Counted from the first letter of the stretch, positions 53,889 to 62,603 are shown. The stretch is DNA of 64,000 nt from JABDIP01 sp965237625 (GCA_965237625.1 CBDEGD010000016.1:1-64000), one strand, 5' to 3'. Notes: a model not told the origin generated them from the sequence alone. Numbers and translations: made by a program.

Positions 53889-54169
53889 GGACTTAGCTCC
53901 TTGGCGGGTGTTGCGGGGTAGCCCGAGTTCGAAGCTCGACAGATGGCCCCGCAGGGACAGTCGGCGCATATGGCCGCACTGCTCGGAAACGCGTCTCGCC
54001 AAATGACAAAAATGGATTGCCGCACCGTTGTTGTAGTGCTTGCGAGATGAAACGATCCGAGTGAGCTAGTGTGGCTTTGGCCCGCCAGTAAAGGGAAATG
54101 CCAATGGCAAATCGTTTGCATACGCGCCTTGTATAGGTTCCAATATCCGATCGAATTTCGGGGGCGGAT
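53889..54169. promoter_or_regulatory. Divergent promoter region between globin and LysR genes
   Basis: These 281 bases hold the promoters of the exported-globin gene and the LysR gene. LysR regulators usually bind T-N11-A sites in such regions; several partial candidates exist but I cannot pick one. The layout suggests that the LysR protein controls the globin and possibly hemA. Confidence 0.4.
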
Positions 54170-55048
54170 ATGGAGCTCTACCAGATCCGCTATTTTCTGG
54201 CGGCGGCAGATACCTTGAATTTCACCAAGGCCGCCGAGCAGTGCTTCGTCACCCAACCGACCCTGACCCGGGCGATCAAGAAACTCGAGGACGATCTTGG
54301 CGGCCCGCTATTTCATCGGGAGCGCCGCCATATGCAGTTGACCGAGTTGGGTCGCGAGATGCGCACGCGCTTCACATTCATCAGCCAGCAAACCCACGAG
54401 GCGCGGAAGGCGGCGCGGCAGCTACTCAACCTTGAGAAAGCGACCCTCAATATTGGGGTCATGTGCACCATCGGCCCGGCCCGTGTCATGGGCGTGCTGG
54501 CGTCGTTTCAGAGGAACAACCCCGGGGTCGAGATCAATCTGCACGAAACCTCGCCGGATGAGATGACCGACGGCCTGCTGAACGGCACCCTCGATGTCTC
54601 GCTCCTGGGATTGCCGGTTCCGCTGCACGAACGCTTCGACGCGCTCTATCTCTACACCGAGCGGATGGTGGTGGCCTTCGCACCGGGCCACCGTTTTGCC
54701 AAGATGCGCCGGGTTGCGATCTCGGCCTTCGACGGCGAGGCCTATCTCGACCGGCTCAACTGCGAATTTCGAAGCATCTGGTTCGACCTGCTCGAGGAGC
54801 GCGGGGTCGAGATCGAAGTGGCATACAGGAGCGCCCGCGAGGATTGGATCCAGAACATGGTGCGGGGCGGTCTCGGCGTGTGCCTGGTCCCGGAGCATTC
54901 GATCAGCGTTGATGGTGTGGAGTCCCGACCGACACGCGACCCGGAAATCCAGCGGACCGTCGAGCTGGTCACGGTTGGCGGCCGGCGCCGATCAGCGGCG
55001 TTAGGCGCATTCATGGAGGCCGCCAATTCTCTGTCTTGGTCGACATAG
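54170..55048 (+). CDS. LysR family transcriptional regulator
   Basis: This 292-residue regulator has the N-terminal HTH (YQIRYFLAAADTLNFTKAAEQCFVTQPTLTRAIKKLEDDLG) and a periplasmic-binding-like effector domain (LNIGVMCTIGPARVMGVLASFQ, GLGVCLVPEHSI). The YFLAAADTLNFTKAA start with paired Cys further on resembles oxidant- or nitrosative-sensing relatives only weakly. It diverges from the exported-globin gene and is followed by a hairpin with a T5 run. Confidence 0.9.
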   Translation: MELYQIRYFLAAADTLNFTKAAEQCFVTQPTLTRAIKKLEDDLGGPLFHRERRHMQLTELGREMRTRFTFISQQTHEARKAARQLLNLEKATLNIGVMCTIGPARVMGVLASFQRNNPGVEINLHETSPDEMTDGLLNGTLDVSLLGLPVPLHERFDALYLYTERMVVAFAPGHRFAKMRRVAISAFDGEAYLDRLNCEFRSIWFDLLEERGVEIEVAYRSAREDWIQNMVRGGLGVCLVPEHSISVDGVESRPTRDPEIQRTVELVTVGGRRRSAALGAFMEAANSLSWST

Positions 55049-55130
55049 ACGTCGCGTATTTTTTTGAGCCAATCGAAAATCCGGACATGTCGCGGGCATA
55101 GCCGGATCGGGCTCTAGGACCCCGGACGAG

Positions 55131-55154
55131 AAAACGGCCGCCCGAAGGCGACCG
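55131..55154 (-). terminator. Intrinsic terminator with UUCG loop, minus strand
   Basis: On the minus strand an eight-pair stem (cggtcgcc with ggcggccg) closes a TTCG tetraloop and is followed directly by TTTT. C(UUCG)G is an exceptionally stable loop. It would end transcription from the VOC gene at 55308. The surrounding 50 bases recur at 59173-59222. Confidence 0.75.
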
Positions 55155-55162
55155 TAGTATGG

Positions 55163-55185
55163 GCCCGACCAAACGGGCGCTTTTT
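55163..55185 (+). terminator. Intrinsic terminator after the LysR gene
   Basis: A five-pair GC stem (gcccg with cgggc, loop accaaa) is followed by gc and TTTTT on the plus strand, about 115 bases after the LysR stop. It is back to back with the minus-strand terminator at 55131. Confidence 0.6.
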
Positions 55186-55307
55186 AGCCACCAACAGAAA
55201 TCATCTGGAATCGAGCGGTCACCGCCAACTGCTGACATCCTCTATTTGCACATGGGGCATTTGCACTGAAGTTGAAGACGAGGAGCGACACCTGTCCAGT
55301 TCGCTGC

Positions 55308-55673
55308 TCAAGCGGGCTGAAAGAGTTCGATCGGGTTTCCGGAGGGATCCTCGCACAGGATTTGGCTCCCACCCGGCCCCACGACTATCTCATTGCGGAA
55401 CTTGACACCTTCAACACGAAGTTTCGTGACGATATCAGCCAAGTCCTCCACGTCGATGACGATCCGGCTCCAGCCACCAGATGCAGGCTTGGAGCCATCA
55501 GGCATAGGCCTCGACGCCGATGCCTTCGGGCCAGCGACCAAAAGGTGAAATTCTTCACGCTGCAGTATCGCCAAGGCCGGTCCGAACTGCTGCTCAAGGC
55601 GAAATCCAAGATGCGACGTGTAGAAGGCGACGGCTTGATTCACGTCGTTGACAATGTAGCGAAATCTGATCAT
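55308..55673 (-). CDS. VOC family protein (glyoxalase-like)
   Basis: This 121-residue protein begins MIRFRYIVNDVNQAVAFYTSHLGFRLEQQ and ends with DPSGNPIELFQPA, the standard VOC pattern. GGTGGGGAC precedes ATG 55673. Metal ligand positions (Glu near the C-terminal NPIELF) look intact on one side. The substrate is unknown. The long upstream open frame has no homology. Confidence 0.85.
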   Translation of the reverse strand: MIRFRYIVNDVNQAVAFYTSHLGFRLEQQFGPALAILQREEFHLLVAGPKASASRPMPDGSKPASGGWSRIVIDVEDLADIVTKLRVEGVKFRNEIVVGPGGSQILCEDPSGNPIELFQPA

Positions 55674-56521
55674 GTCCCCACCTCTATGAGATTGCTCGAA
55701 AATCGTACTTTGGCACCGCGAAAAATGACAGAGCCGCTGATCTGGTGGGACGGCCAGACGGCCGGCCACATTGCGGACGCTCAGAGTACAGAAAGGCTCC
55801 CCGACCTTCGGTTGGGGTCGCCAGCGGTTCTGGGCGCCCTCTGATAGCGGGTCCGCAGCCAGAGAGTAAGTCGACGCAATCAGATGAGAAGCTGACGTTT
55901 CGGTTCGAAAGTCGGCTTGCCGCAGAGCGGCCATGCTCGCGTGCGGCCGTTGAGGCGTGCTGATAGCCATGAGGCGACATTGAATACGATCATCGTCGCC
56001 TCAGAATGCGATCAGAGATTCAGAACACTCTCGGGCGCCAGCCCCGGCCCTTCGATCGGATCCGAGGCAAACTCGCTTCCACGGCACCTTAGCGGCAGCG
56101 GGCTGAACGATGACAGTCGCTACTCGTGCAGCACCGGATAGCCGCGAACGTAGACCCAGTCGTCCATTTTGGCGGGACATGTCGGGGCCAGGGCCATCGG
56201 CTTGACAAATCGCCGTTGCTGTAGGTCCACCGCACCCACGGTTCACAGGCACATTAGAGCTTTCAGTATTGGGGTTTATTCGGATAATCCGGCGGTCCTT
56301 GCCTGTGGCGCGGCGATCCTGCCGGCAACCAGCGTTGATCAAATCCTGGCCGAAGCTGCCCAGATCGAGCAAAATCAGGCCGAGTTCGTCAAACATATCC
56401 GTGACGCCGACCGCGAGCGCGTTTTGAAGGATAGTAGCGGAGAATCTTGGCGTTCGCCCTTCGCTGCGCGATGCGAGCCATTGATCCAGCCGGACCGGCC
56501 ACCATAGGGAGGATACTTAGC
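55674..56521. other. About 850 bases without a supported gene
   Basis: This stretch between a minus-strand VOC gene and the plus-strand globin gene contains only frames without recognisable family features. The best is a plus-strand frame at 56169-56507 that includes VYSDNPAVLACGAAILPATS and VDQILAEAAQIEQNQAEF; it lacks a good ribosome site. A short minus-strand frame ending DDWVYVRGYPVLHE near 56120-56168 looks like the tail of some protein without a body. Decayed genes are possible. Confidence 0.4.
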
Positions 56522-56896
56522 ATGTCGGACAAGTCTCTTTACCAACGCCTGGGCGGGTATGACGCCATCGCGGCCGTCGTAGCCGCATTGATGGTGCGGA
56601 TCAAAGGTGACGACAAGCTGCGCCGTTTCTACGACCACAGGGGCGCGGACGGGATCGCGCGCGAGGAACAATTGCTGGTCGATTTTCTGTGCGCGTCGTT
56701 GGGCGGACCGATGGTTTACACGGGCCGTGACATGAAGCCCGTGCATGTTGGCATGCGCCTCGACGAAGATGACTGGAAGCGCGCGATGACCCATCTGACC
56801 GAGACCCTGGAGTCCTTCGGAGTGCCGGAGCAGGAAAAAGGCGAAGTGATGAGCTTTCACGAGAAGCTGAAGTCAGAGATCGTCGAAATCCCTTGA
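56522..56896 (+). CDS. Group 1 truncated hemoglobin, cytoplasmic
   Basis: This 124-residue truncated globin reads SLYQRLGGYDAIAAVVAALM, LRRFYDHRG, LCASLGGPMVYTGRDMKPVHVGM with the proximal His in PVHVG, and FGVPEQEKGEVMSF. It has no signal peptide, in contrast to the globin at 53415. GGGAGGA lies a few bases upstream. Roles in NO detoxification or oxygen handling are usual for the family. Confidence 0.9.
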   Translation: MSDKSLYQRLGGYDAIAAVVAALMVRIKGDDKLRRFYDHRGADGIAREEQLLVDFLCASLGGPMVYTGRDMKPVHVGMRLDEDDWKRAMTHLTETLESFGVPEQEKGEVMSFHEKLKSEIVEIP

Positions 56897-56997
56897 GGGA
56901 ATTACGCCGGCGATGCTCGGCCTCGCCGGGCCCGGCTTTGGACCACGGAAGAGGACGTTCCGCGCAAGGATGTGCGACCATGGGGGAGCAAAACGCC

Positions 56998-57381
56998 ATG
57001 ACCACGGCACGAGACAGCATCGAGGCGATACTCAAGACATTTTCGAAGAGCCTGAACGGCGGCGACGCGGCGGCTGTGGCTGCTCACTACACAGATGACG
57101 CCGCCTTGCTGCCGCCCGATGCAGCGAGGATCAATGGCCGCGAAGGAATTCAAGGCGCCTGGCAAGCACTCATTGATGCGGACGTCCGCGATGTAATGCT
57201 GACCACGCAGGAGGTCGATGTTTTCGGCGATGTGGCTAACGAGGTAGGCACCATCCGTGCGACAGTCCCTGGCGAGAACGGTGGCCGCGTGCAGTGGACC
57301 GGCAAGTATGTGTCGGTGTGGAAGCGCGGGGGCGACGGCACCTGGCGGCTGCACCGCGATATCTGGAACTTCGATGCGTAG
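56998..57381 (+). CDS. DUF4440/SgcJ-like NTF2-fold protein
   Basis: This 127-residue protein begins MTTARDSIEAILKTFSKSLNGGDAAAVAAHYTDDAALLPPDA and ends with GDGTWRLHRDIWNFDA, the SnoaL-like/SgcJ/EcaC pattern. ATG 56998 is preferred because GGGGGAG lies eight bases upstream; ATG 56980 is in frame. It follows the cytoplasmic globin by 101 bases and may be co-expressed. The function is unknown. Confidence 0.82.
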   Translation: MTTARDSIEAILKTFSKSLNGGDAAAVAAHYTDDAALLPPDAARINGREGIQGAWQALIDADVRDVMLTTQEVDVFGDVANEVGTIRATVPGENGGRVQWTGKYVSVWKRGGDGTWRLHRDIWNFDA

Positions 57382-57518
57382 CTGAGAGAACCGGCAGGGG
57401 CACCACGCTCCGATCGACGCTGCCAAGCCCGTCGGCACCCAATAGCCAAGCGGATTTGGTTCGGCTGGTCCTGTCGGAGACGGCATGCTGTCCCTTGGTA
57501 TTGACCCCCGGTCGGAGC

Positions 57519-58781
57519 TTATTTCGCCGCGTATTCGGGTGCGACGAGGGTGAACAACTCCTGGGGCTCGGGGATTCCCCGCAGGACATACCGGCCTATG
57601 GAGACGATCCGCTTGCGTTCGCGCACCGCCGATCCGGCCATGGCAGCGGAGATGATCAGGTCCTGTTCCAGGGGGCGGCACATGGCCTGAATGCGCGATG
57701 TCATGTTGACCGCGGGCCCGATCACAGTGAAGTCGAGACGGTCCTCGGCGCCGATATTGCCGTACATCAAGTCGCCAATGTGAAGCGCGAGGCTGAAATT
57801 GGTGAGAACCAAGTCCTCCGCCCGGCGACGGTCGTTGATCGTCGCCATGGTGCCGAGTAGTTCATCCGCGGCGGCAATCGCCCGCGAGCAGCAGGCACTG
57901 TCGTCGTCGGCGAACTTGAAGATTGCGAGAAGCCCGTCTCCCATGAACTTGAGCACGTCGCCGCCGTAGGCTTCCACAGCCCCGACGACGGCGCCGAAAT
58001 AATCGTTCAGCATGGCGATCATCAGGTCGCCGGGCGTCGTTTCGGCGAGCTTGGTGAAGGCCCGCAAGTCGAAATACCAGATGACCGCGCGGATGGTGTC
58101 GAGCGAGCCCCGCTGGATATCTCCCGACAGCACCCGCTCTCCGGCGTCACGACCGAGATACACGGCAAGAAGATCATGGGCAGTCCGGTAGCTCGACGCT
58201 GACTTCAGGGCAAGACCCAGTACCGGCAGCAGTTCCTTTATCGTGCCGATGTCGCTATCCGAAAATCCGTTGGGCGCGTCGCTGGTCCAGGACGAGATCA
58301 TGCCCTCAGGAGGATCGTCCGGGTCGGTGCCTGGACCGGTCGTCGCCTGCCCAAAGAAGATTGCCGAGGCGAGATAATCGGTCGCGCCTTGGGCACGGAA
58401 TTCCTCCAGAACGGGAAACCGGGTAGGTTCGTTTCCGTCAAACAGGCGTTCGCGCAGTTCCGAAATGCCCTTTTGGAGCATGTAGTAGAAAGGACTTGTG
58501 AGCCACCCGTCGTGTGGCTCGGAAACGCGAGCATACTCCTCCCGGGTGGCTCGACCATCTTCGCGGTGCCAGTCGAAGCCCACCGCCCCGAACACGGGAT
58601 GGAGCGCGCGTTGGGATGCGTGCGCGCGCTGAAGGGGGATACCGGCAGCAACAAGCCTCTCACAGAAACCCTGTAGCAAGGCGGTCTGTGTCGCCCCTCT
58701 TAGGCCCTCTTTCACTAGCCAAGCAGAGATATTGGCCGTATCTCCAGTTGTCCCGTGCTCGCGTTCGGACCGGTTCGACAT
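57519..58781 (-). CDS. Class III adenylate/guanylate cyclase
   Basis: This 420-residue protein makes a cyclic nucleotide. The N-terminal half (LVKEGLRGATQTALLQGFCERL) is a sensory domain typical of alphaproteobacterial cyclases. The catalytic half shows the two metal-binding Asp residues, in YFDLRAFTKLAE and KFMGDGLLAIF, the Lys before the second one, GNIGAEDRLDFTVIG, and the transition-state Asn and Arg in VNMTSRI. Thr in FTVIG at the base-recognition place suggests class IIIb. ATG 58781 has GGGGGATT about ten bases upstream. No membrane segment is seen. Confidence 0.88.
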   Translation of the reverse strand: MSNRSEREHGTTGDTANISAWLVKEGLRGATQTALLQGFCERLVAAGIPLQRAHASQRALHPVFGAVGFDWHREDGRATREEYARVSEPHDGWLTSPFYYMLQKGISELRERLFDGNEPTRFPVLEEFRAQGATDYLASAIFFGQATTGPGTDPDDPPEGMISSWTSDAPNGFSDSDIGTIKELLPVLGLALKSASSYRTAHDLLAVYLGRDAGERVLSGDIQRGSLDTIRAVIWYFDLRAFTKLAETTPGDLMIAMLNDYFGAVVGAVEAYGGDVLKFMGDGLLAIFKFADDDSACCSRAIAAADELLGTMATINDRRRAEDLVLTNFSLALHIGDLMYGNIGAEDRLDFTVIGPAVNMTSRIQAMCRPLEQDLIISAAMAGSAVRERKRIVSIGRYVLRGIPEPQELFTLVAPEYAAK

Positions 58782-59279
58782 GTCCAGGTTAATCCCCCAA
58801 CCGCCGCCGGATTCCAATCGTGCCGACGCCATTCCCGCTCAGCAGAACAATCCTCGCCCGCCAGACATGCTTTGGTACGCTGATTCTCGACACGAGCACG
58901 GCCTTGAGCCGCTCACGGTACACACATCCTATATTCTGGGCTCCCTTCACGCTAGTCGGCGAGCGCGGCTGCACTGGCCTTGACCAATGTCGGCTCAGGG
59001 TCACGAACGGTCCATCACGCTCTGCTTCTGATGGGTCGGTTGTTGGGCTCATAGTGGCTGCGCTGCAGACCATCCTTTGTGTCAATCGTCTGCTTCCTGG
59101 TCGGCATGGCCGTGACTATTTTCGGGGCATAGTTCAACCTACCGGACGCGGCGAGATTACGGCCTTGCCAAACCCGGACAAGAAAACGGCCGCCCGAAGG
59201 CGACCGTAGTATAGGCCCGACCGGTTGACCCCGGTCCAGTCGGACCTTTCGCTGTGTTCCTTGTTCGGATGTCCCCCGT
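58782..59279. other. Intergenic region upstream of the cyclase
   Basis: About 500 bases separate the cyclase start from the GMC oxidoreductase stop. The right end holds the UUCG terminator at 59183. I see no gene in the remainder. Confidence 0.4.
59183..59206 (-). terminator. Intrinsic terminator with UUCG loop after GMC oxidoreductase
   Basis: The same minus-strand hairpin as at 55131: stem cggtcgcc with ggcggccg, TTCG loop, then TTTT. It lies about 75 bases after the GMC stop. Forty-eight of 50 bases around it (59173-59222) match 55121-55170. Confidence 0.8.
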
Positions 59280-60851
59280 TTAGATGTCCTTTGCCGTCAT
59301 GCGTTCGGCGAGGTAGTCGGCCTGCCGGATCGCCAGGGTGACGATGGTCAGGGTCGGATTCTCCGCAGCACCGGTGGTGAACTGGCTGCCGTCGGAGACG
59401 AACAGATTGGCGATGTCGTGGGACTGGCCCCACTTGTTGACGACGCCGTCCGCCGCCCGCTCGCTCATCCGGTTGGTGCCCAGATTGTGGGTCGACGGGT
59501 AGGGCGGAGTGTGGAAGTTGCGCACGGCCCCGACCGCATCGTACACGGCCGAGCCCTGGCCATAGGCGTGCTCGCGCATGGCGATGTCGTTCGGGTGATC
59601 GGTGAAGTGCACATCGGGGATGGGCATGCCGAATTGGTCCTTCAACTCGGGATGCAGGGTCACGCCGTTGCTTTCCTGCGGCATGTCCTCGCCGACCAGC
59701 CACATGCCGGCCATGTGATCGAAGCCGTCCATCGCGCTGGCGAATTCCCGGCCCCAGGCGCCCGGATCGAGGAACGCCGCCATGAACGGCAGCCCCAGGG
59801 ACAGGGTCTCCATCTCATAGCCGCCGGCGAAACCCCGCGACGTGTCGTGGACCGACTCGTCCTGGATGATCCCGGCCATGGTCGTGCCGCGATACATGTA
59901 GACCGGCTTGTCGAAGATGCCGTAGACGCTGCCGGTCATGTGCCGCATGTAGTTGCGGCCGACTTGGCCGGAGGAATTGGCCAGCCCGTCCGGGAACATC
60001 GACGATCCGGAGTTGAGCAGCAGCCGCGGCGACTCGATCGAGTTGCCGGCCACCGCGACGACCCGCGCCTTCTGCCGTTGCGTCGCCCCGCTGGCATCGG
60101 CGTAGACCACGCCGGTGACCTTGCCGGCATCGTCGTGCTCGATCTGCAGCACCTGGGCGCCGGACCGGACCTCGAGATGGCCGGTCTCCTCGCCCTTGGG
60201 AATCTCCGTATAGAGAGTCGACCATTTCGCCCCGGACATGCAGCCCTGGAAGCAGAAGCCGATCTGCTGGCAGCTGCCGCGCCCGTCGCGGGGCTGCGAG
60301 TTGATCGCCATATTGCCGGAGTGGTAGCGCTTGTAGCCCAGCTTCTCCGCGCCCTTGGCAAGCACCTTGTAGTTGTTGTTGCCGGGCAGGCGCGGGATGC
60401 CGTTGGTCCCGGTCACCCCCATCTTGTCCTCGGCGCGGGAGTAGTAGGGCTCTAATTCCGCCAGGGTGAGCGGCCAGTCCAGCAGATTGGCGCCGGCGAT
60501 CTCGCCATAGTTGGTGCGGGCCTTGAACTCATGCTCCTGGATGCGCAGGGATGCGCCGGCCCAGTGCACGGTCGAGCCGCCGACCCCCTTGACGATCCAG
60601 GCCGGCAGATTGGGGAAGTCCCGTGAGACTCGCCAATCGCCGGAAGTGGTGCGGTTGTCCAGCCAGGCCGTCTTCACGAACATCGGCCATTCGTCGTTCT
60701 CGAAATCGTCGATTTCGTTGCGCGGGCCCGCCTCCAGGATCACCGTGTCGATGCCCTTCTGGGCCAATTCATTGCCCAGAGTGCCGCCGCCGGCGCCGGA
60801 GCCGATGATGACGACGACGCTGTCGTCGGTCAGATCATATGGTGCAGTCAT
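59280..60851 (-). CDS. GMC family oxidoreductase
   Basis: This is a 523-residue flavoprotein of the glucose-methanol-choline family, of the membrane-dehydrogenase large-subunit type. The FAD site is VVIIGSGAGGGTLGNELAQKG with EAGPR; VKGVGGSTVHWAGASLRI and the C-terminal HNLGTNRMS and LFVSDGSQFTTGAAENPTLTI follow. The cysteines in GSCQQIGFCFQGCMSG match the motif of gluconate/sorbitol dehydrogenases that may bind an iron-sulfur cluster. The partner subunit lies upstream; a cytochrome c subunit gene is absent here. The polyol or sugar substrate is unknown. Confidence 0.9.
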   Translation of the reverse strand: MTAPYDLTDDSVVVIIGSGAGGGTLGNELAQKGIDTVILEAGPRNEIDDFENDEWPMFVKTAWLDNRTTSGDWRVSRDFPNLPAWIVKGVGGSTVHWAGASLRIQEHEFKARTNYGEIAGANLLDWPLTLAELEPYYSRAEDKMGVTGTNGIPRLPGNNNYKVLAKGAEKLGYKRYHSGNMAINSQPRDGRGSCQQIGFCFQGCMSGAKWSTLYTEIPKGEETGHLEVRSGAQVLQIEHDDAGKVTGVVYADASGATQRQKARVVAVAGNSIESPRLLLNSGSSMFPDGLANSSGQVGRNYMRHMTGSVYGIFDKPVYMYRGTTMAGIIQDESVHDTSRGFAGGYEMETLSLGLPFMAAFLDPGAWGREFASAMDGFDHMAGMWLVGEDMPQESNGVTLHPELKDQFGMPIPDVHFTDHPNDIAMREHAYGQGSAVYDAVGAVRNFHTPPYPSTHNLGTNRMSERAADGVVNKWGQSHDIANLFVSDGSQFTTGAAENPTLTIVTLAIRQADYLAERMTAKDI

Positions 60852-60868
60852 GGTTCAATCCCTCCCAA

Positions 60869-61032
60869 GTACCCCCCATCATGAATGGCTGACACGACCC
60901 TCCGGGCGACCTTGCAGCCCCTTCGGACGGCGTCGCGCAGCCCTTGTGATGCGCTGCATCACGGCGGACCATTCTCCTGGCCGAAGGGGCTGCAAGATCG
61001 TCATACGTGTCATCCATTCATAATGGTGGGTA
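60869..61032. repeat. Long interrupted palindrome between the two dehydrogenase genes
   Basis: Outer arms 60869-60896 and 61005-61032 match in inverted order at about 24 of 28 positions. Inner arms cttgcagccccttcgg (60911-60926) and ccgaaggggctgcaag (60981-60996) are perfect. The centre holds gtgatgc-gct-gcatcac. The whole 164-base element could fold into one long hairpin. Its right end touches the stop of the upstream subunit gene. Confidence 0.8.
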
Positions 61033-61605
61033 CTAAACCTGATCCAGCCAGTCGATATCGTCGAAGCCGCGGTCGATGTATCCGCCATGTTCGACCGACG
61101 AGCCCTCATATCCGAATTTCGGCCACAGCTCCTTGTTGTTGTAGAGCCCGGTGACCAGACCGCCGCGGACCTTCTGGAAGAACGGCGTGGACTGCAGGTC
61201 GCGCAGGATCATCACCCGGTCCAACTCGGTGTTCACCTCAACATAGCGGGCGCGGTCATAACGCCCGGCGGCGGTGGAATCGAGTTGGGAGACGCCGTCT
61301 TCCAGCAATTCCTTAAGCGCCGGATCGTCCCCGGCGGCGGCGTCATAGGGCATCACCGCGGCGACGTAGAAGCGGTCGGCGAGCCGGTCATGCGGGTAGA
61401 CGTCACGCGCCATTTGAATCAGGGTCCCCATGGTTTCCGGCTTCAGATTGCTGACCTCGACCGCCCAGGCCGCGTCCGGACCGATCACCATGCCGCCCGA
61501 TAGCATCATGGCGCCGAAGGCCGTGGCGCCGCCGGCGGCAAGGAATGTCCGTCTTGGGACGGATGGTCCCCTTTCCAGTTTCCGCATGGGTTCTAGTTTC
61601 CGCAT
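61033..61605 (-). CDS. Gluconate 2-dehydrogenase subunit 3-like protein, Tat-exported
   Basis: This small partner subunit of a GMC dehydrogenase, about 190 residues, carries a twin-arginine signal (PRRTFLAAGGATAFGAMML to AAWAVE). The mature part has LIQMARDVYPHDRLADRFYV, MPYDAA and the end GYIDRGFDDIDWLDQV. In known complexes it is needed to export the co-folded GMC subunit, which has no signal of its own. Start 61605 has GGGAGGA upstream. An 18-base tandem duplication repeats MRKLEP/MRKLER and a second ATG at 61587. Confidence 0.85.
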   Translation of the reverse strand: MRKLEPMRKLERGPSVPRRTFLAAGGATAFGAMMLSGGMVIGPDAAWAVEVSNLKPETMGTLIQMARDVYPHDRLADRFYVAAVMPYDAAAGDDPALKELLEDGVSQLDSTAAGRYDRARYVEVNTELDRVMILRDLQSTPFFQKVRGGLVTGLYNNKELWPKFGYEGSSVEHGGYIDRGFDDIDWLDQV

Positions 61606-61661
61606 GGGTTCCTCCCTTGGTTCTTTTCTTTGTTTCTTTGTCGGTCTCATTGCGCGAGCGG

Positions 61662-62057
61662 TCAGCCGTAGCGGCCGTGCCGTTGCAGCACCTCGATCTT
61701 GTAGCCGTCCGGATCCTGAACGAAGAAAAAGCGGGCCATCAGCGCGCCGTCGCGATGGAAGTCCTTGATCGCCGTCGGCGCCAGGCCGAGTTCCGCGAAG
61801 CGCCGGTGTTCGCTGGGCAGATCGCCCACGGCCACCGCCAGATGCCCATATCCGGAGCCATGGGTATAGGGTTCGGTCTGGCCGTGATTGACGGTCAGCT
61901 CGATCTCGAAATTCGTGTCGTCATTGCGCAGATAGACCAGCGTGAAATCGTCGAAGCCGAAGCGGTCGGCGGTCTCCAGGCCGAAGGCGCGCCGATAGAA
62001 CGCGACCGCCCGGTCCTCGTCGAGGACCCTGATCATTGAGTGAATGGCCTTGGCCAC
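61662..62057 (-). CDS. VOC family protein, lactoylglutathione lyase-like
   Basis: This protein of about 131 residues is a glyoxalase I-type VOC member: IHSMIRVLDEDRAVAFYRRAFGLE, FEIELTVNHGQTEPYTHGSGYGHLAV, KIEVLQRHGRYG. The metal ligands His (IHSM), Glu (EIELT), His (GYGHLAV) and Glu (KIEVL) can be traced, so glyoxalase I-type metal binding is likely. GTG 62057 is chosen because GGGAGGG lies just upstream. It is 56 bases upstream of the Tat-exported dehydrogenase subunit on the same strand. Confidence 0.85.
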   Translation of the reverse strand: MAKAIHSMIRVLDEDRAVAFYRRAFGLETADRFGFDDFTLVYLRNDDTNFEIELTVNHGQTEPYTHGSGYGHLAVAVGDLPSEHRRFAELGLAPTAIKDFHRDGALMARFFFVQDPDGYKIEVLQRHGRYG

Positions 62058-62312
62058 CGTCACCCTCCCATCTGCTCGGCGGCTTATTGTCATTGCCGGC
62101 CCCAACTCCGGTGGAAACTTTCCGCGGGAGTCTCGGGCCGTGCTGCCGCTCGATGCCGGCGGGTATCGATGTGCCGAGGGCACACGCTACCGCACCAACC
62201 AAAAGCGTAACGCTTTCCGCCATGCGGGTGGTGTTATTCGAATACTACAGGCCTATTCGGCACCCTCTCGGGCGGTCCGGCCGGTCGGTCGAATCGTTGC
62301 CCTGCGGCGGTT

Positions 62313-62603
62313 CTATGCGGCGCTGGCGATCATCCGGTCCTTGGCTTCGCCGCTCAAATAAACCAGGCAGGCGCAGCGCAGCAACGATGCGAAGTTGCCG
62401 ACATTGCCATGGATTTCCAGCGCCTCGTCATAAAGCTGCGACAGGAATTTCGACATCGGCAGATCCTGCACCGCCGCGACCTCTTCCAGGATCGTCCAGA
62501 ACTTGGCTTCCAGCCGGATGCTGGTGCTGTGCCCACCCAGCCGCACAGAGCGGGTGTGGTAGGCGTAGGAATCCGGATCCTGTCCGGCGAAGACGTAGCA
62601 CAT
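62313..62603 (-). CDS. Ribbon-helix-helix domain protein
   Basis: This 96-residue protein has the RHH_4-type pattern common in alphaproteobacteria: YAYHTRSVRLGGHSTSIRLEAKFWTILEEVAAVQDLPMSKFLSQLYDEAL, then NFASLLRCACLVYL. The beta strand residues SVRLGGHSTSIRLE would contact DNA. No toxin gene is adjacent, so it is not an obvious antitoxin. It is divergent from the ammonium transporter gene. Confidence 0.85.
   Translation of the reverse strand: MCYVFAGQDPDSYAYHTRSVRLGGHSTSIRLEAKFWTILEEVAAVQDLPMSKFLSQLYDEALEIHGNVGNFASLLRCACLVYLSGEAKDRMIASAA

Noticed and set aside
55121..59222. Attachment sites of an integrated mobile element
   Set aside because: The 50-base direct repeats carry a terminator hairpin and the DNA between them has no integrase, transposase or phage gene.
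62313..62603. Toxin-antitoxin antitoxin
   Set aside because: Only the ribbon-helix-helix protein is present, with no small partner gene on either side, and this RHH type is usually stand-alone.
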